Source: Verrucomicrobiaceae bacterium (lineage in GTDB: Bacteria; Verrucomicrobiota; Verrucomicrobiia; Verrucomicrobiales; Verrucomicrobiaceae). Taken from it: a stretch of DNA of 64,000 bases. A model generated the notes under the pieces. That model was not told the origin of the DNA. It was given only the letters and a program-made list of their open reading frames with translations, and made no database searches. The stretch's first letter is position 1; every line of letters begins with the position of its first letter. The position numbers were made by a program, and so were the translations under genes. Shown here in pieces: positions 25,515 through 34,446 of this stretch. The DNA is taken from contig JAIBCL010000002.1 of assembly GCA_019694165.1 (NCBI GenBank), forward strand, positions 124,001-188,000, read 5' to 3'.

Positions 25515-25685
25515 GAACGAGCCTGCCGTGGCACCGTGCGCGGGCTGCGGCGCGTCCATCGCGCCCCGCTCGCGCACTCCGGCGCATGGCCTGCCAGCAA
25601 CTCTAGCGCCCGCACTTCACGCCCCGCCCCCCCCTGCGCCCAGCCCTCAGTACTTCGCCCCCGCAAATCCACCCACACCACCGCC

Positions 25686-28025
25686 ATGCACCCGCAAACG
25701 CAACCGCCGTCCAGCCAGCCGCGTTTCCTCTGGAGATACACCGCCGCCGTGCTCGCCAGCCTCATGGTCACCGATCCCTTCCTGCTCGCCGCCCCGCCCG
25801 CATGGTGGACAAACACCGCGCACCCCGAGCGGAACGTCACCCCCTCCACTCTCGCCGCGCAGCGCGACGACTTCTCGGCCGCCAACATCGGCCAGCTCAA
25901 GACCCTCGCCCGCAAAGCCATGCAGGCCATGGACGACGCCTGGCCGGGTTACGGAGCAGGTCCGGCGGTACACAGCATGGCCGCAGCCTGGGACAGCCCC
26001 GCCGCCGCGGGCGTCTCACGCGATGACTACGCCGCGGTGAACGCAGGGCAGCTTAAATCCGTGGCGAAGCCGTTCTATGACCGCCTCATCCAGCTCGGGC
26101 ACCGCCCGCCAAACGCATACCCTTGGTCCTCCTCCACGGCATCCAGGGACGACTATGCTCTGGTGAACATCGGCCAGGTGAAGAGCTTGTTCTCCTTCGA
26201 GATACCCCCGCAATTCCTGCCGCACACCGACCAAGGCGTCTCAACCCACCAGGGCCTGACCGCCGTGCAAAGCATGCTTGCGACTTACCAGCAAATGCTG
26301 GCCAATCTGGCCATGCTCAACACGCTGCTTGCCTCATGGCAGACGATGAAGGACAACCTCGATGCGCTGCGGGACCTTCTTTGGGCATTGGCCGACGAGG
26401 CCGCCCAGTTGGGAGACGACAATACGCTGGACCAGATCCAGGACGTGATCCATGACCTCAACGGCACCGCCAGCGCGATGCCCCGCGCTCCAGGCATTCA
26501 TCTTCAAGTCCAGTTGCGCCATGTGCTTGACAGTTGGGGCATGTCATCTCTCGACGGCCAGCCAATCTATCAACATGCCGAGACTCGGATGCTCGAATCC
26601 TGGGTGCGCCTCAACGGCGGACCGATCTGGGACCGCCTGATGCCCACCGACGGCGTGATCAGCTACCACTGGCCCATGTATGTCCCTGGTGAATTTCCAC
26701 CTGACGAACTGCCCGTGGGTCCGGGCGACCAAACGCTGGTTTCGACCTGGATGGACGTTCCGGTGTCTGCCATGAGCACGTTGGCCAAGTACGTGGAGAT
26801 GCCCACAGTCAGTGTTGCGGGATCGTACGTCAGTCTTTCCGGCACGGTTTCCGTCCAGGAGTGCCGTGTGCGTCTGCACGCCGACGGCCTGTTGGACTCC
26901 CCGCACACCGAGTCCTTTCTGTTGTTGAGCCGCAAGGGGAACTATTCACCCGCCGCATTCGATCAGAGTGTAATGGATCAGATCAGCAATCACGCTCTCA
27001 GCCCGTCGTCCTTCTATTCACCGACCAGCATCTTCGACTACGGCGACATCCCGCCGCCGGACACCGTCACGCCCGGTACTCCGGGCGGACCCGCCGTGAT
27101 CACCCTGACCATCGAAAAAAACGCGACGACAAGCTTGCCGGCAAGGGTGCCGGCACCCCAGCCAGACGCGCATGATCCCGCGGTACCTGCCAACGGCGCG
27201 AAGATGATGGACGTCGCCCTCCTCCCGGTGGAGGTAAAGGTGCATCAGATGGATGGCTACGTTAGCCCAACTGGCAGCCGCCGTTATTACAACTACTTCC
27301 CTCGAAACGAGCCAATAGCCTCCAACTTGTTCGCGCTTTGGCCAAATGAAGAGGCGCATGTGAAACTGCGAGGGTTAGACGACATTATAGCCTCACTGCC
27401 TCAAGGCACGATTCAATGGACCTCCACTGGAACCACGGTATTTGAAGTCAAAACAAACAGAAAGGAAGTTCGCATCGCGCGTGCCACTCCCGGGGAGTTT
27501 TCGGTCACTGTCACAGTCGGAAGCGACCAACACAAAGTTTACTTCGATGTTCCCGACGTTGGCCCAAATCTTGAAGAAGATTTGCCGCTCATCATCGGCG
27601 CGGAAAAAGCCTGGGCGATTCGTGTGAAGTCAGGTGAAATCCGTGAGGCAGTTAAAACGAGATTCTCAGACGACAAGGTCAAGCAAGATGCGATCAAGCA
27701 CCCCACATGGTCAGCTTGGCTGTGCCAAGCCTATGGGAAAGCAATCGCCATCACTGTTACGAACGCGCATGAAGCGACAAACAAAGAGAACAAGAGCTTT
27801 GCGTTCGACTCAACGATGGACCTCCATAACAATCGAATTGGGTTTGCCGAGTGGGAAGTTCAGCATGTGATGAATCCAGGAGCCATCTTCACAATCGATC
27901 AGTGGATCGACAAGATGGTGCCGCACTACTCTTCCGGTGATCTTTGGATCTGGTGGGAAAAGACACCTGAGTCGAATGATAGCGATGGCATGCTCAGGAA
28001 GGCTAACAACCAGAAGATCAAATGA
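25686..28025 (+). CDS. Large exported protein with ANxGQLK motifs and DUF6973-like C-terminal domain
   Basis: ATG 25686 gives a signal or anchor helix (WRYTAAVLASLMVTDPFLLAA). The 779-aa product has three DDYA-type motifs with AANIGQLK (65-72), AVNAGQLK and LVNIGQVK, a signature I associate with large verrucomicrobial, often Rhs-like, proteins. The middle is beta-rich. The C-terminus (about 655-779) carries DAIKHPTWSAW, TNAHE (His695, Glu696) and MDLHNNRIG (711-719), which match my memory of DUF6973, a domain found at the ends of toxin-like proteins. By hand count GC falls from 67% (25861-25920) to 53% (27661-27720) and 43% (27781-27840). The next gene overlaps by 4 bases. Function as an effector is inference. 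Confidence 0.75.
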   Translation: MHPQTQPPSSQPRFLWRYTAAVLASLMVTDPFLLAAPPAWWTNTAHPERNVTPSTLAAQRDDFSAANIGQLKTLARKAMQAMDDAWPGYGAGPAVHSMAAAWDSPAAAGVSRDDYAAVNAGQLKSVAKPFYDRLIQLGHRPPNAYPWSSSTASRDDYALVNIGQVKSLFSFEIPPQFLPHTDQGVSTHQGLTAVQSMLATYQQMLANLAMLNTLLASWQTMKDNLDALRDLLWALADEAAQLGDDNTLDQIQDVIHDLNGTASAMPRAPGIHLQVQLRHVLDSWGMSSLDGQPIYQHAETRMLESWVRLNGGPIWDRLMPTDGVISYHWPMYVPGEFPPDELPVGPGDQTLVSTWMDVPVSAMSTLAKYVEMPTVSVAGSYVSLSGTVSVQECRVRLHADGLLDSPHTESFLLLSRKGNYSPAAFDQSVMDQISNHALSPSSFYSPTSIFDYGDIPPPDTVTPGTPGGPAVITLTIEKNATTSLPARVPAPQPDAHDPAVPANGAKMMDVALLPVEVKVHQMDGYVSPTGSRRYYNYFPRNEPIASNLFALWPNEEAHVKLRGLDDIIASLPQGTIQWTSTGTTVFEVKTNRKEVRIARATPGEFSVTVTVGSDQHKVYFDVPDVGPNLEEDLPLIIGAEKAWAIRVKSGEIREAVKTRFSDDKVKQDAIKHPTWSAWLCQAYGKAIAITVTNAHEATNKENKSFAFDSTMDLHNNRIGFAEWEVQHVMNPGAIFTIDQWIDKMVPHYSSGDLWIWWEKTPESNDSDGMLRKANNQKIK

Positions 28026-28840
28026 GAATCGCCTCACGTTGTTTATTGGTGCTGTCGATAGCGTGCATGATTATTTTTGCACGCACACCACTGTGTCACG
28101 GTCAATCCATCGCGGATGTTCTGCCTGATGCCGGATTGCAAAACCTCGGCATGGGGACCACCGAAGCTTCGTTTGTCCAGCGTTTCCCCGGTGCAACGAA
28201 AGGATCATCACGAGAAGGAGCGGCGCAGTATTGGCTTCCACGATCTCAAGGCGAAACCCTAATCGTCAACTTTCGCAACAATCACCTCGCGTCAGAGTCA
28301 CTCAGTTACAGCTCACTAACGCCAAACGTCCAACAAGCTCTCACGACTAGAATCCTCCAGCAATGCCGAGAACGATACGGAGAAGAGCAGCTTATTCCTG
28401 TTGGAAAAGTTGTGAGCCAGGGTGCTGCCAAAATTGAATCAGCCGTTTTTAGTCTCGCCCCATCGATTTCGATGATCGTTCAGTCGTCGGAGGTGGAGCT
28501 TTCAGTCATCATGGCTGACTTTAGACTAATCGACCGTGAGCGGGTTCTAATCCCATTCGAGAGCGTTATTGATCGTCTCAAAAAATCCGATCCTCTCAAG
28601 GCAGAGTCTACTACTCCACAACAAATCACGGACTTCATCGCGAGCGAACAGGTTGGCGGAACTCCGAGCAAGGTGCCTGGAATAGACGGTGTGAAGTCCT
28701 CGCGAGCACCGAAACCACCCAAAGTGAAACTAGCGACGCCGCACAATGAACCAACCTCATCAACACCGTGGAGCATCATCGTTGTCTTTATCGTGGCGGC
28801 TGGTGGCCTGCTGTGGTTGTTGCTCAAGCGGCGTTCGTGA
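28022..28840 (+). CDS. Membrane-anchored secreted protein, candidate immunity partner
   Basis: A 272-aa protein whose ATG overlaps the preceding TGA (ATGA). It has signal peptide SRCLLVLSIACMIIFA, an extracytoplasmic domain (about 30-240), a Pro/Lys linker, and one C-terminal helix (WSIIVVFIVAAGGLLWLLL) ending KRRS. The outward-facing domain (FRNNHLASESLSYSSLTPNV, LAPSISMIVQSSEVELSVIM) resembles no family I know. The gene is clearly less GC-rich than its surroundings, like the end of its partner. Coupling, membrane anchoring and matching composition fit an immunity or accessory protein for the 25686 product; this is inference. Confidence 0.7.
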   Translation: MRIASRCLLVLSIACMIIFARTPLCHGQSIADVLPDAGLQNLGMGTTEASFVQRFPGATKGSSREGAAQYWLPRSQGETLIVNFRNNHLASESLSYSSLTPNVQQALTTRILQQCRERYGEEQLIPVGKVVSQGAAKIESAVFSLAPSISMIVQSSEVELSVIMADFRLIDRERVLIPFESVIDRLKKSDPLKAESTTPQQITDFIASEQVGGTPSKVPGIDGVKSSRAPKPPKVKLATPHNEPTSSTPWSIIVVFIVAAGGLLWLLLKRRS

Positions 28841-28910
28841 GCATGGGGCGAGTGCAACGCTGTTCCGGCCTGCAACGCTTCTTCCCACCGCGCCGAGTGC
28901 CTGAGCTTGG

Positions 28911-29003
28911 CATTATGCGGCGAGCGTTGCGGCCTTCGTGTGTCACTCGCTTCGATGGGGCGTTGAGGACTGCGAAAGTCCCCCGTCATCAGGCCGCATA
29001 ATG
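28911..29003. repeat. 93-bp inverted-repeat element in the 559-base gap after the effector-like pair
   Basis: Perfect 11-bp arms CATTATGCGGC (28911-28921) and GCCGCATAATG (28993-29003). Just outside and inside are TGCAACGCT (28871 and 28882 areas) and AGCGTTGC (28923), which form a second overlapping inverted pair. The remaining gap, 29004-29399, is GC-rich and I see no gene in it. Confidence 0.6.
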
Positions 29004-29399
29004 GGGCGCTGCAGGCAACCGGCCCCCCGTTCGGCTCTGGTGCGTCTGGAGTGCTGGCGGGAGTCTGGGGTTCGCCTCACAAGTCAGGCTCGTCCCTCGC
29101 GTCCCACCGCCTGCGCCCCGTGGCTTCGGGTGCTCGTGCCTCGCAGGCCGCCTCCCCGGCCCTCGCTCCGCTCGCCCTGCGCCACCAGGCGCAGCCAGCC
29201 GCTTCGCTTTTGAAGCTCCGCACCCGCACCCACGGGTAAACAGGGTCAGGCTACAACTGCTTGACAGAATGCAGGTTTTGCTGCGGCAGCGGTGCATGGC
29301 ACGCAGCATTCGGATTCAGGCGGCAGGGGAACGGGGAGCAAGAGCTTGACTGACAATGCAAACAATGCGCCCTTCGATCACTCGTCGTGAATCCTGTCT

Positions 29400-30890
29400 T
29401 CACTGCTGACTGCCGACGCCCTGCGGGCCGCGTGGGGCCGGCTTGAGCATCGAACCGGCGACCATGCCGAATGCGGCGGCGACGAAGGCGGCGATGCCGG
29501 GCACGTCCTTGCCGACGCTCCTGGCCCACTCTGCGGTGGCGGGCATCTTTTCCATCGTGAGATGCAGCATGGGCACCGCCGCGCCGAGGAAGATGGCACC
29601 GAGCGCGCCCCAGTCGTTTGCGCGCTTCCAGTAGCAGCACGAGATGAGCAGCACCGACATGCTGGAAAGATAAATCGAGCCGGTGAGCGCGAGGTAGGAC
29701 CAGATGTTGCCCTCCACCTTGTACACCAGGCCGAAGATGAAAAGGTAAACGCCGATGAGTGCGACGATGAAGCGGTTGCAGAGGATCGCGCGGCCATGCG
29801 ACCACTGCGTCTTGCGGAAGGGCGCGAGGATGTCGTTGTAGATCACGCTGCCCCAGCTCAACATGTAGGAGGAGTCGGTGCTCATGTCCGCGGCGAGCAT
29901 GGCGGCCACGAGAAGGCCCATGAGGCCGACAGGCAGGAAGGTGGAGAGGAACTTCGGCATGGCCGCCAGTGTGTCGTCGCCCGCGGAACTCAAGGGCAGG
30001 GTGGCCAGCGCGGCGATGCCCCACAGTCCGGGGATGAGCCACCGGCACACAAAAAAGAAACTGGTGCGCGAGTAGATGCGCCGGCCGGTCTCGGCATCCT
30101 TCGCCGCGAGCAGGCGGGCGATCGTCGTCTGCCACGTCAGGGTCGCCGCCGTGGCGACGAGGGCCTGGTTGAACAGGTAGCACCAGCCCATCCGCGGGTT
30201 TGCCAGCGGATTGAACCCACCCTCGCCATGATGCGTGTGCACGGCATCGACCAGGCGGTCCCAGCCGATCTGAGTCAGGATCATCACCGTCACCACGAGC
30301 AGGCCGACGCTCATCACGACGAACTGGAGGAAGTCGGTGACCAGCACCGAGAGCATCCCGCCCATGATGGTGTAGATGGCCACCATCAGCAGCAGCGCGC
30401 CCATCATCAGCGTGAGGTGCGCGGGGTCGAAGCCGCAGACGGCGCAGAGGAAATCGCCGCCGATTTTCAGGAACACCCCCATGTTCAGCAGCCCGCCCAT
30501 CACGATGACCACGCCAGAGAGCCAGCGCACGCGCGGACCAAAGCGCTGCTCGAAGAGCTCTGGCAGCGTCATCGCGCCCGAGGCACGCAGCGGCCTCACG
30601 CAGAAGCCGGTCACGCCGATCACGAACATCGCCGCCGCCTGGCAGAGTCCGGGCGTGGCACCCGCGAAGCCCTGCGTGTAGCCGCTTTCGGCCGCATACA
30701 TGCAGGTGATGATGCCGAACTCGGTGGCCGCCAGCGAGGCGATGCCGAGATACAGATTCATCTCGCGGCCCGCGACGAGAAAATCCTCCACGCGATGCAC
30801 GTAGCGCCGCACCCACAGTCCGGCGACCATCGTGCCGAGCAGATAAAGCCCCACGATGCTGCCGTCCACGACCCAGGAAAAATGCGACAT
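29400..30890 (-). CDS. Sodium:solute symporter family (SSS) transporter
   Basis: A 496-aa integral membrane protein with about 13 hydrophobic segments. It starts with the SSS pattern of a short periplasmic N-terminus, a first helix, and RRVEDFLVAGREM-like YVHRVEDFLVAGREMNLYLG. GIASLAATEFG then marks TM2, where the Na+ site lies. IYTIMGGMLSVLVTDFLQF matches the central SSS signature, and LMGLLVAAMLAADMSTDSSY is the TM8 sodium-site region. The substrate is unknown. It is monocistronic and diverges from the 31037 gene. Confidence 0.93.
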   Translation of the reverse strand: MSHFSWVVDGSIVGLYLLGTMVAGLWVRRYVHRVEDFLVAGREMNLYLGIASLAATEFGIITCMYAAESGYTQGFAGATPGLCQAAAMFVIGVTGFCVRPLRASGAMTLPELFEQRFGPRVRWLSGVVIVMGGLLNMGVFLKIGGDFLCAVCGFDPAHLTLMMGALLLMVAIYTIMGGMLSVLVTDFLQFVVMSVGLLVVTVMILTQIGWDRLVDAVHTHHGEGGFNPLANPRMGWCYLFNQALVATAATLTWQTTIARLLAAKDAETGRRIYSRTSFFFVCRWLIPGLWGIAALATLPLSSAGDDTLAAMPKFLSTFLPVGLMGLLVAAMLAADMSTDSSYMLSWGSVIYNDILAPFRKTQWSHGRAILCNRFIVALIGVYLFIFGLVYKVEGNIWSYLALTGSIYLSSMSVLLISCCYWKRANDWGALGAIFLGAAVPMLHLTMEKMPATAEWARSVGKDVPGIAAFVAAAFGMVAGSMLKPAPRGPQGVGSQQ

Positions 30891-31036
30891 GCGCGCGAGA
30901 TTAATCAGGATGGGCCGAGTTTGGCAAACTCATTTGTGCTGTACGGAGTATTCGATTCGAGCAGCCTGAACGAGAGCGGGCCGGTCGTCGCTCGCAACGA
31001 CAGTGAAAAACGCGCAAACACTCCCGTTATGGACGC

Positions 31037-32089
31037 ATGGCACACAGGTTTCGCAGGCCAGAGGTATTCATTTCAGCGGCGAGTGCGGATTTGAAGTCCG
31101 TCCGCGACGAGGTGAAGGCAGTCGTTGACCGGATTCAATGCCACGGGGTGACGCAGGAGACTTTTCCTCAAAGCTACGAAGAGGTCACGGAGATGCTGCG
31201 GGGCATCATGGAGAACTGCGACGCGGTCATTCACATTGCCGGCGTGTGCTACGGATCGGAGCCTCAAGGACTGCCGCTCGGTGGCGGCCGCAGAAGCTAC
31301 ACCCAGCTTGAAAGGGAAATGGCCCTCGGGTTCAGCCGCCCCGTTCCCGTGTTCGTGTATGTGTGCGGCACGGCATTCGACTACGATCCTCACGAGCCGG
31401 AGCCGGAGGACAAGAAGATGCTCCAGATGTCCTACCGCGAGATGTTGATGTCCGCGCCGACCAAGTGGGAATCGCCGAGTTGCCGTGCGGGCCTGCTGCA
31501 ACTGGTGGCCGAGAATCCGACAGCGCTGATCCAGATGAGGGAGACTGCCGCCCGGCTGGCCGAGGAACTCGAAGCGCTCAAGGCAGTGATCCAGAAACTG
31601 AGCCGGAACGCGGCTGACGAAACGATCACGAGAGGCAAGGCCCTGCCGGAGTTCTCAACGCAAGACCTGCTGGTCGAGGTGGCCCGCAGACTTGCCAAGT
31701 CACCGGTTGATCTTGAAGGCGCGATTACGGGCGGCTGCCGACGGGCGCTCCCGTGCCATGCGGCAACGGCTCAATTGCTGGCGGGAAGGATACAAGATGC
31801 CCGTCTTTCCTGGAAACTGGCGCTCAAGGAAAACGTCGCAGCCTTGAATGCGCCGGGGCCCGACGACGAGATGCAGGCATTCCGCAAATCCGTGGCCAAA
31901 GACATTCTCGGCGACTTTGAGGCTGGCATTTACGCACTGCTGCTGAACCGCTCCTTCGACCAGATCAGCGTGATGCTGAGGGAAACAAGCGCCGCCCTCT
32001 CCGCTCCGGATTTCGAGAGTGAGCAGAGATCTCTCGATACATGGAACGACGACATCGAACATATCCGTTTGTTGCATGAAGGCGGATGA
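31037..32089 (+). CDS. DUF4062-type (TIR-like fold) N-terminal protein
   Basis: A 350-aa soluble protein. Residues 8-115 match the DUF4062 pattern: EVFISAASADLKSVRDEVKA, then MENCDAVIHIAGVCYG, then RSYTQLEREMALGFSRPV. This Rossmann-like, TIR-related module usually heads STAND or NTPase proteins. No ATPase follows here. Residues 180-220 look like a coiled coil (ETAARLAEELEALKAVIQKL) and the rest is helical. The downstream gene overlaps it by 14 bases. The arrangement resembles compact signalling or defence modules in which a TIR-like sensor acts with a small partner; activity is not shown. No catalytic Glu can be assigned with confidence. Confidence 0.75.
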   Translation: MAHRFRRPEVFISAASADLKSVRDEVKAVVDRIQCHGVTQETFPQSYEEVTEMLRGIMENCDAVIHIAGVCYGSEPQGLPLGGGRRSYTQLEREMALGFSRPVPVFVYVCGTAFDYDPHEPEPEDKKMLQMSYREMLMSAPTKWESPSCRAGLLQLVAENPTALIQMRETAARLAEELEALKAVIQKLSRNAADETITRGKALPEFSTQDLLVEVARRLAKSPVDLEGAITGGCRRALPCHAATAQLLAGRIQDARLSWKLALKENVAALNAPGPDDEMQAFRKSVAKDILGDFEAGIYALLLNRSFDQISVMLRETSAALSAPDFESEQRSLDTWNDDIEHIRLLHEGG

Positions 32090-32594
32090 GCAGGCCTTGC
32101 AAAGGCGAGCAAAGTTCGTCGCACTTGCATACAAGCGATGCGTAGCGCATTTCCAGGAACAGGACGCCGGGGACATCTGCAAGCAGTGTGTGTCGGGGGT
32201 GAAGCTCGCGTGCACCCTGCGAGATCTCGCTGAATGCAGCGAACCCGACGAGGCCGTGCGGCATCTGGACGAAGCCGCTGTTTGCTGCAACACACTGCTC
32301 GATACCCTCCGCCTGTCCATTCCAGACATTGGTGACCTGACGACCGATGCAGACTTTCTGCTGAACGCCATCGACTCGGCAGCGAAGCGAAATCGATGTG
32401 CGGGATTGTCCGAAAACCTGAATGCCGAGTTTGTAGAGAACGCCATCACGAATTGGATCGATGACGTGGTGAGGCGGGCTGCTCCGGCACAAGGGAAGAC
32501 TCCCGGCCTGAACGACGATTCCGTGGATTCCCAGCTCGGCCTGGTTCTCCACTGTTACATCGATCTTTTGCGACGCAGACGACGCGCTGGCTGA
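32076..32594 (+). CDS. Cys-rich helical partner of the DUF4062-type protein
   Basis: A 172-aa protein starting at ATG 32076, 14 bases inside the preceding gene in another frame. It looks all-helical and has six cysteines in the first 75 residues (CVAHFQEQDAGDICKQCVSG, LACTLRDLAEC, AVCC), no signal peptide and no membrane helix. I know no family match. Position and overlap imply joint translation with the DUF4062-type protein. An earlier in-frame ATG at 32019 would lie deep in the upstream gene and is less likely. Confidence 0.6.
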   Translation: MKADEQALQRRAKFVALAYKRCVAHFQEQDAGDICKQCVSGVKLACTLRDLAECSEPDEAVRHLDEAAVCCNTLLDTLRLSIPDIGDLTTDADFLLNAIDSAAKRNRCAGLSENLNAEFVENAITNWIDDVVRRAAPAQGKTPGLNDDSVDSQLGLVLHCYIDLLRRRRRAG

Positions 32595-32653
32595 ACCTGC
32601 CCCGTCCGTTTGCTCCCATAGAGTTTCAGGACGATTGTTTCACCGTCTTTTGC

Positions 32654-34072
32654 TCACGAGTGCCCGTGCGCGTGCAGTCCGGTCCAGCCGCTCCACGCCA
32701 TCACGAGCGCCAGCACCACGAGCAGCGCACAGGAGACGTAGGGCGCCTTTCGCATCAACTCGCTGAATCCGGTGAAGCGCCGCTGCGCCTTCTGCACGCT
32801 CCATGCGGCGAGCGCGCCGACGGTGACCATGGTCAGCGCCAGTCCGAAGCTGAATGCGCCCACGATGGCAAAGCCGAGCGCGACCTTCTTGAGCTGCAGG
32901 CACACGAGAAGGATGGTAAATGCGGCGGGGCAAGGCATCAGCCCGCCGGTGATGCCAAACAGGACGATCTGCGGCGTGGTGACGCTTCGGTTCGCGAAAC
33001 GGCGCGCGATATCCTCGGCATGAGCACGCTCATGGGCATCCTGGTACACGTCGTCCCCGGCGAGCTTGATCTCCTCGATCACCGGGGCGTGCGCGCGACC
33101 GTGGTCGCCCTCGTGCGGGTGGCCTTCGTCAGGGTCATGCTCATGTTCGTGCGCCTCGCTGAATTTCAGCCGGTAGGTGTGCGCGTGATCATCGTGACCC
33201 ATGGTCAGAGTGGCCGTGAACTCGTGCGGCTCGGGCACTGTGGCGGCGGACTCCCAGAAGCCGGCAGCCGGCTCGAACTTGAAAAGCTGCGTGCTGCCAT
33301 CGAGCCGCGCGGTCTCGATGGTCAGGCGCGTGCCTCTTGGCAGCGGGACGGCATCGCCATTCGCGCGGCACGGATGAATGCGGAAGCGCGGCGGCACGCC
33401 GTCTTCGAAGATGGCGATCTCGAGCCAGCCGTGGCCGGTGTCGAGCATCACGCCGCCATGCGGTCCCTGCGTGCGCTTCTTCGCCAGGAGAGAGGCAAAG
33501 CGGCCCGGCGAACTGAGGCTGGAGGGAAGCTCCACCGGATGCATTTCCCCTGCCCCGCCCTCGACGGGGTGCGCATGATCGTGAGAGTGCCCATCGTCAC
33601 GCGCGTGTCCGTGTCCGGACCCGTGATCGTGGTGATGACGGTGATGCCCATGCGAATGGCCGTGATGATGACCGTGATTGCGCTCGTGTGAGTGCGCATG
33701 CCCGTGTCCGTGCTCCGCCGCCTCACGGACCTCGCGCCGCGTGCGCACGAACATCCACGCCGCCAGCGCGAGGATCATGACGGCGGAGGCGAGCTGAAGG
33801 TACGGCTCGATGGTCTCGGCACTCCATTTGCTGCCGTAGTTCAGCGCCAGCGCCGCGAGCAGCCAGATGAGCAGCGAGTGCGAGATGGCGGCGGACAAGC
33901 CCAGCAGCACGGCCTGCCAGACAGTACCGCGGATGGCGATGATAAAGGCCGCCATCATCGTCTTCGAGTGCCCGGGCTCCAGGCCGTGCAACGCGCCGAG
34001 CAGAATAGCGACGGGAATGTACAGCCAGACATGGACGCTGCCGCTCTGGATGAGATGTTCGATGTCCGTCAT
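32654..34072 (-). CDS. Nickel/cobalt exporter-like protein (RcnA type) with CzcB-like insert
   Basis: A 472-aa membrane protein; ATG 34072 is chosen because the first TM and HGLEPGHSK motif (29-37) follow at the normal distance. HGLEPGHSKTMM and the late GITGGLMPCPAAFTILL are NicO/RcnA signatures. Between helices 3 and 4 lies a very His-rich loop (about 120-170), then a roughly 110-aa beta-rich insert (PHGGVMLDTGHGWLEIAIFE, GVPPRFRI, ETARLDGSTQLFKF) that resembles the N-terminal heavy-metal domain of CzcB-type RND adaptors, then a second His/Asp-rich stretch. Expected role: divalent metal efflux with metal capture on the loop. It seems monocistronic. Confidence 0.88.
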   Translation of the reverse strand: MTDIEHLIQSGSVHVWLYIPVAILLGALHGLEPGHSKTMMAAFIIAIRGTVWQAVLLGLSAAISHSLLIWLLAALALNYGSKWSAETIEPYLQLASAVMILALAAWMFVRTRREVREAAEHGHGHAHSHERNHGHHHGHSHGHHRHHHDHGSGHGHARDDGHSHDHAHPVEGGAGEMHPVELPSSLSSPGRFASLLAKKRTQGPHGGVMLDTGHGWLEIAIFEDGVPPRFRIHPCRANGDAVPLPRGTRLTIETARLDGSTQLFKFEPAAGFWESAATVPEPHEFTATLTMGHDDHAHTYRLKFSEAHEHEHDPDEGHPHEGDHGRAHAPVIEEIKLAGDDVYQDAHERAHAEDIARRFANRSVTTPQIVLFGITGGLMPCPAAFTILLVCLQLKKVALGFAIVGAFSFGLALTMVTVGALAAWSVQKAQRRFTGFSELMRKAPYVSCALLVVLALVMAWSGWTGLHAHGHS

Positions 34073-34446
34073 GCGATGAAAAGAGCAATGTAAAACGCGC
34101 CGCACCAGCCGATCTCCGCACCTCTTTTTCCGTGAACACCGCTCGTCACTCACCATCGCACCTTCGTCCGCTCCGCCACAGGAAAGATTGATTCCGCCTT
34201 CATCTTCACTCGTTTTGGCATTCCTGATTTCCAATGCCGTAAGGCACCTCTTTAGCTTTGGTATTTATACTCAGCGTGATGCGGTTTGTATTGCCTTGAA
34301 AAAATGTCGGCAGCGTCATGAAGAAAGCTTGATCGCGCGCCGCTGATTCCGCCATCATCGCAAACGCGACGCAGCGGCCCCGGTTTCTGCCATCCGGCCT
34401 GTTCGTGCCTCGCATTGCCCCGCAAGAACTCAAGCCCACCACCCCC
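34073..34446. other. Intergenic, divergent promoters presumed
   Basis: A 374-base gap between the metal exporter (minus) and the lipoprotein (plus). It is more AT-rich around 34240-34300 (GCTTTGGTATTTATACTCAG). I see no ORF, strong hairpin or recognisable operator. It must hold both promoters. Confidence 0.5.

Noticed and set aside
25510..25560. Seventh REP copy at GTAGGAACGAGC
   Set aside because: The GTAG-like head is present by chance at a stop codon; no palindrome follows.
29266..29300. TTGACA-like promoter
   Set aside because: No matching -10 at proper spacing and no downstream gene on that strand.
29251..30816. 521-codon minus-strand ORF overlapping the symporter in another frame
   Set aside because: Arg/His-rich shadow; the symporter frame has the complete SSS signatures.
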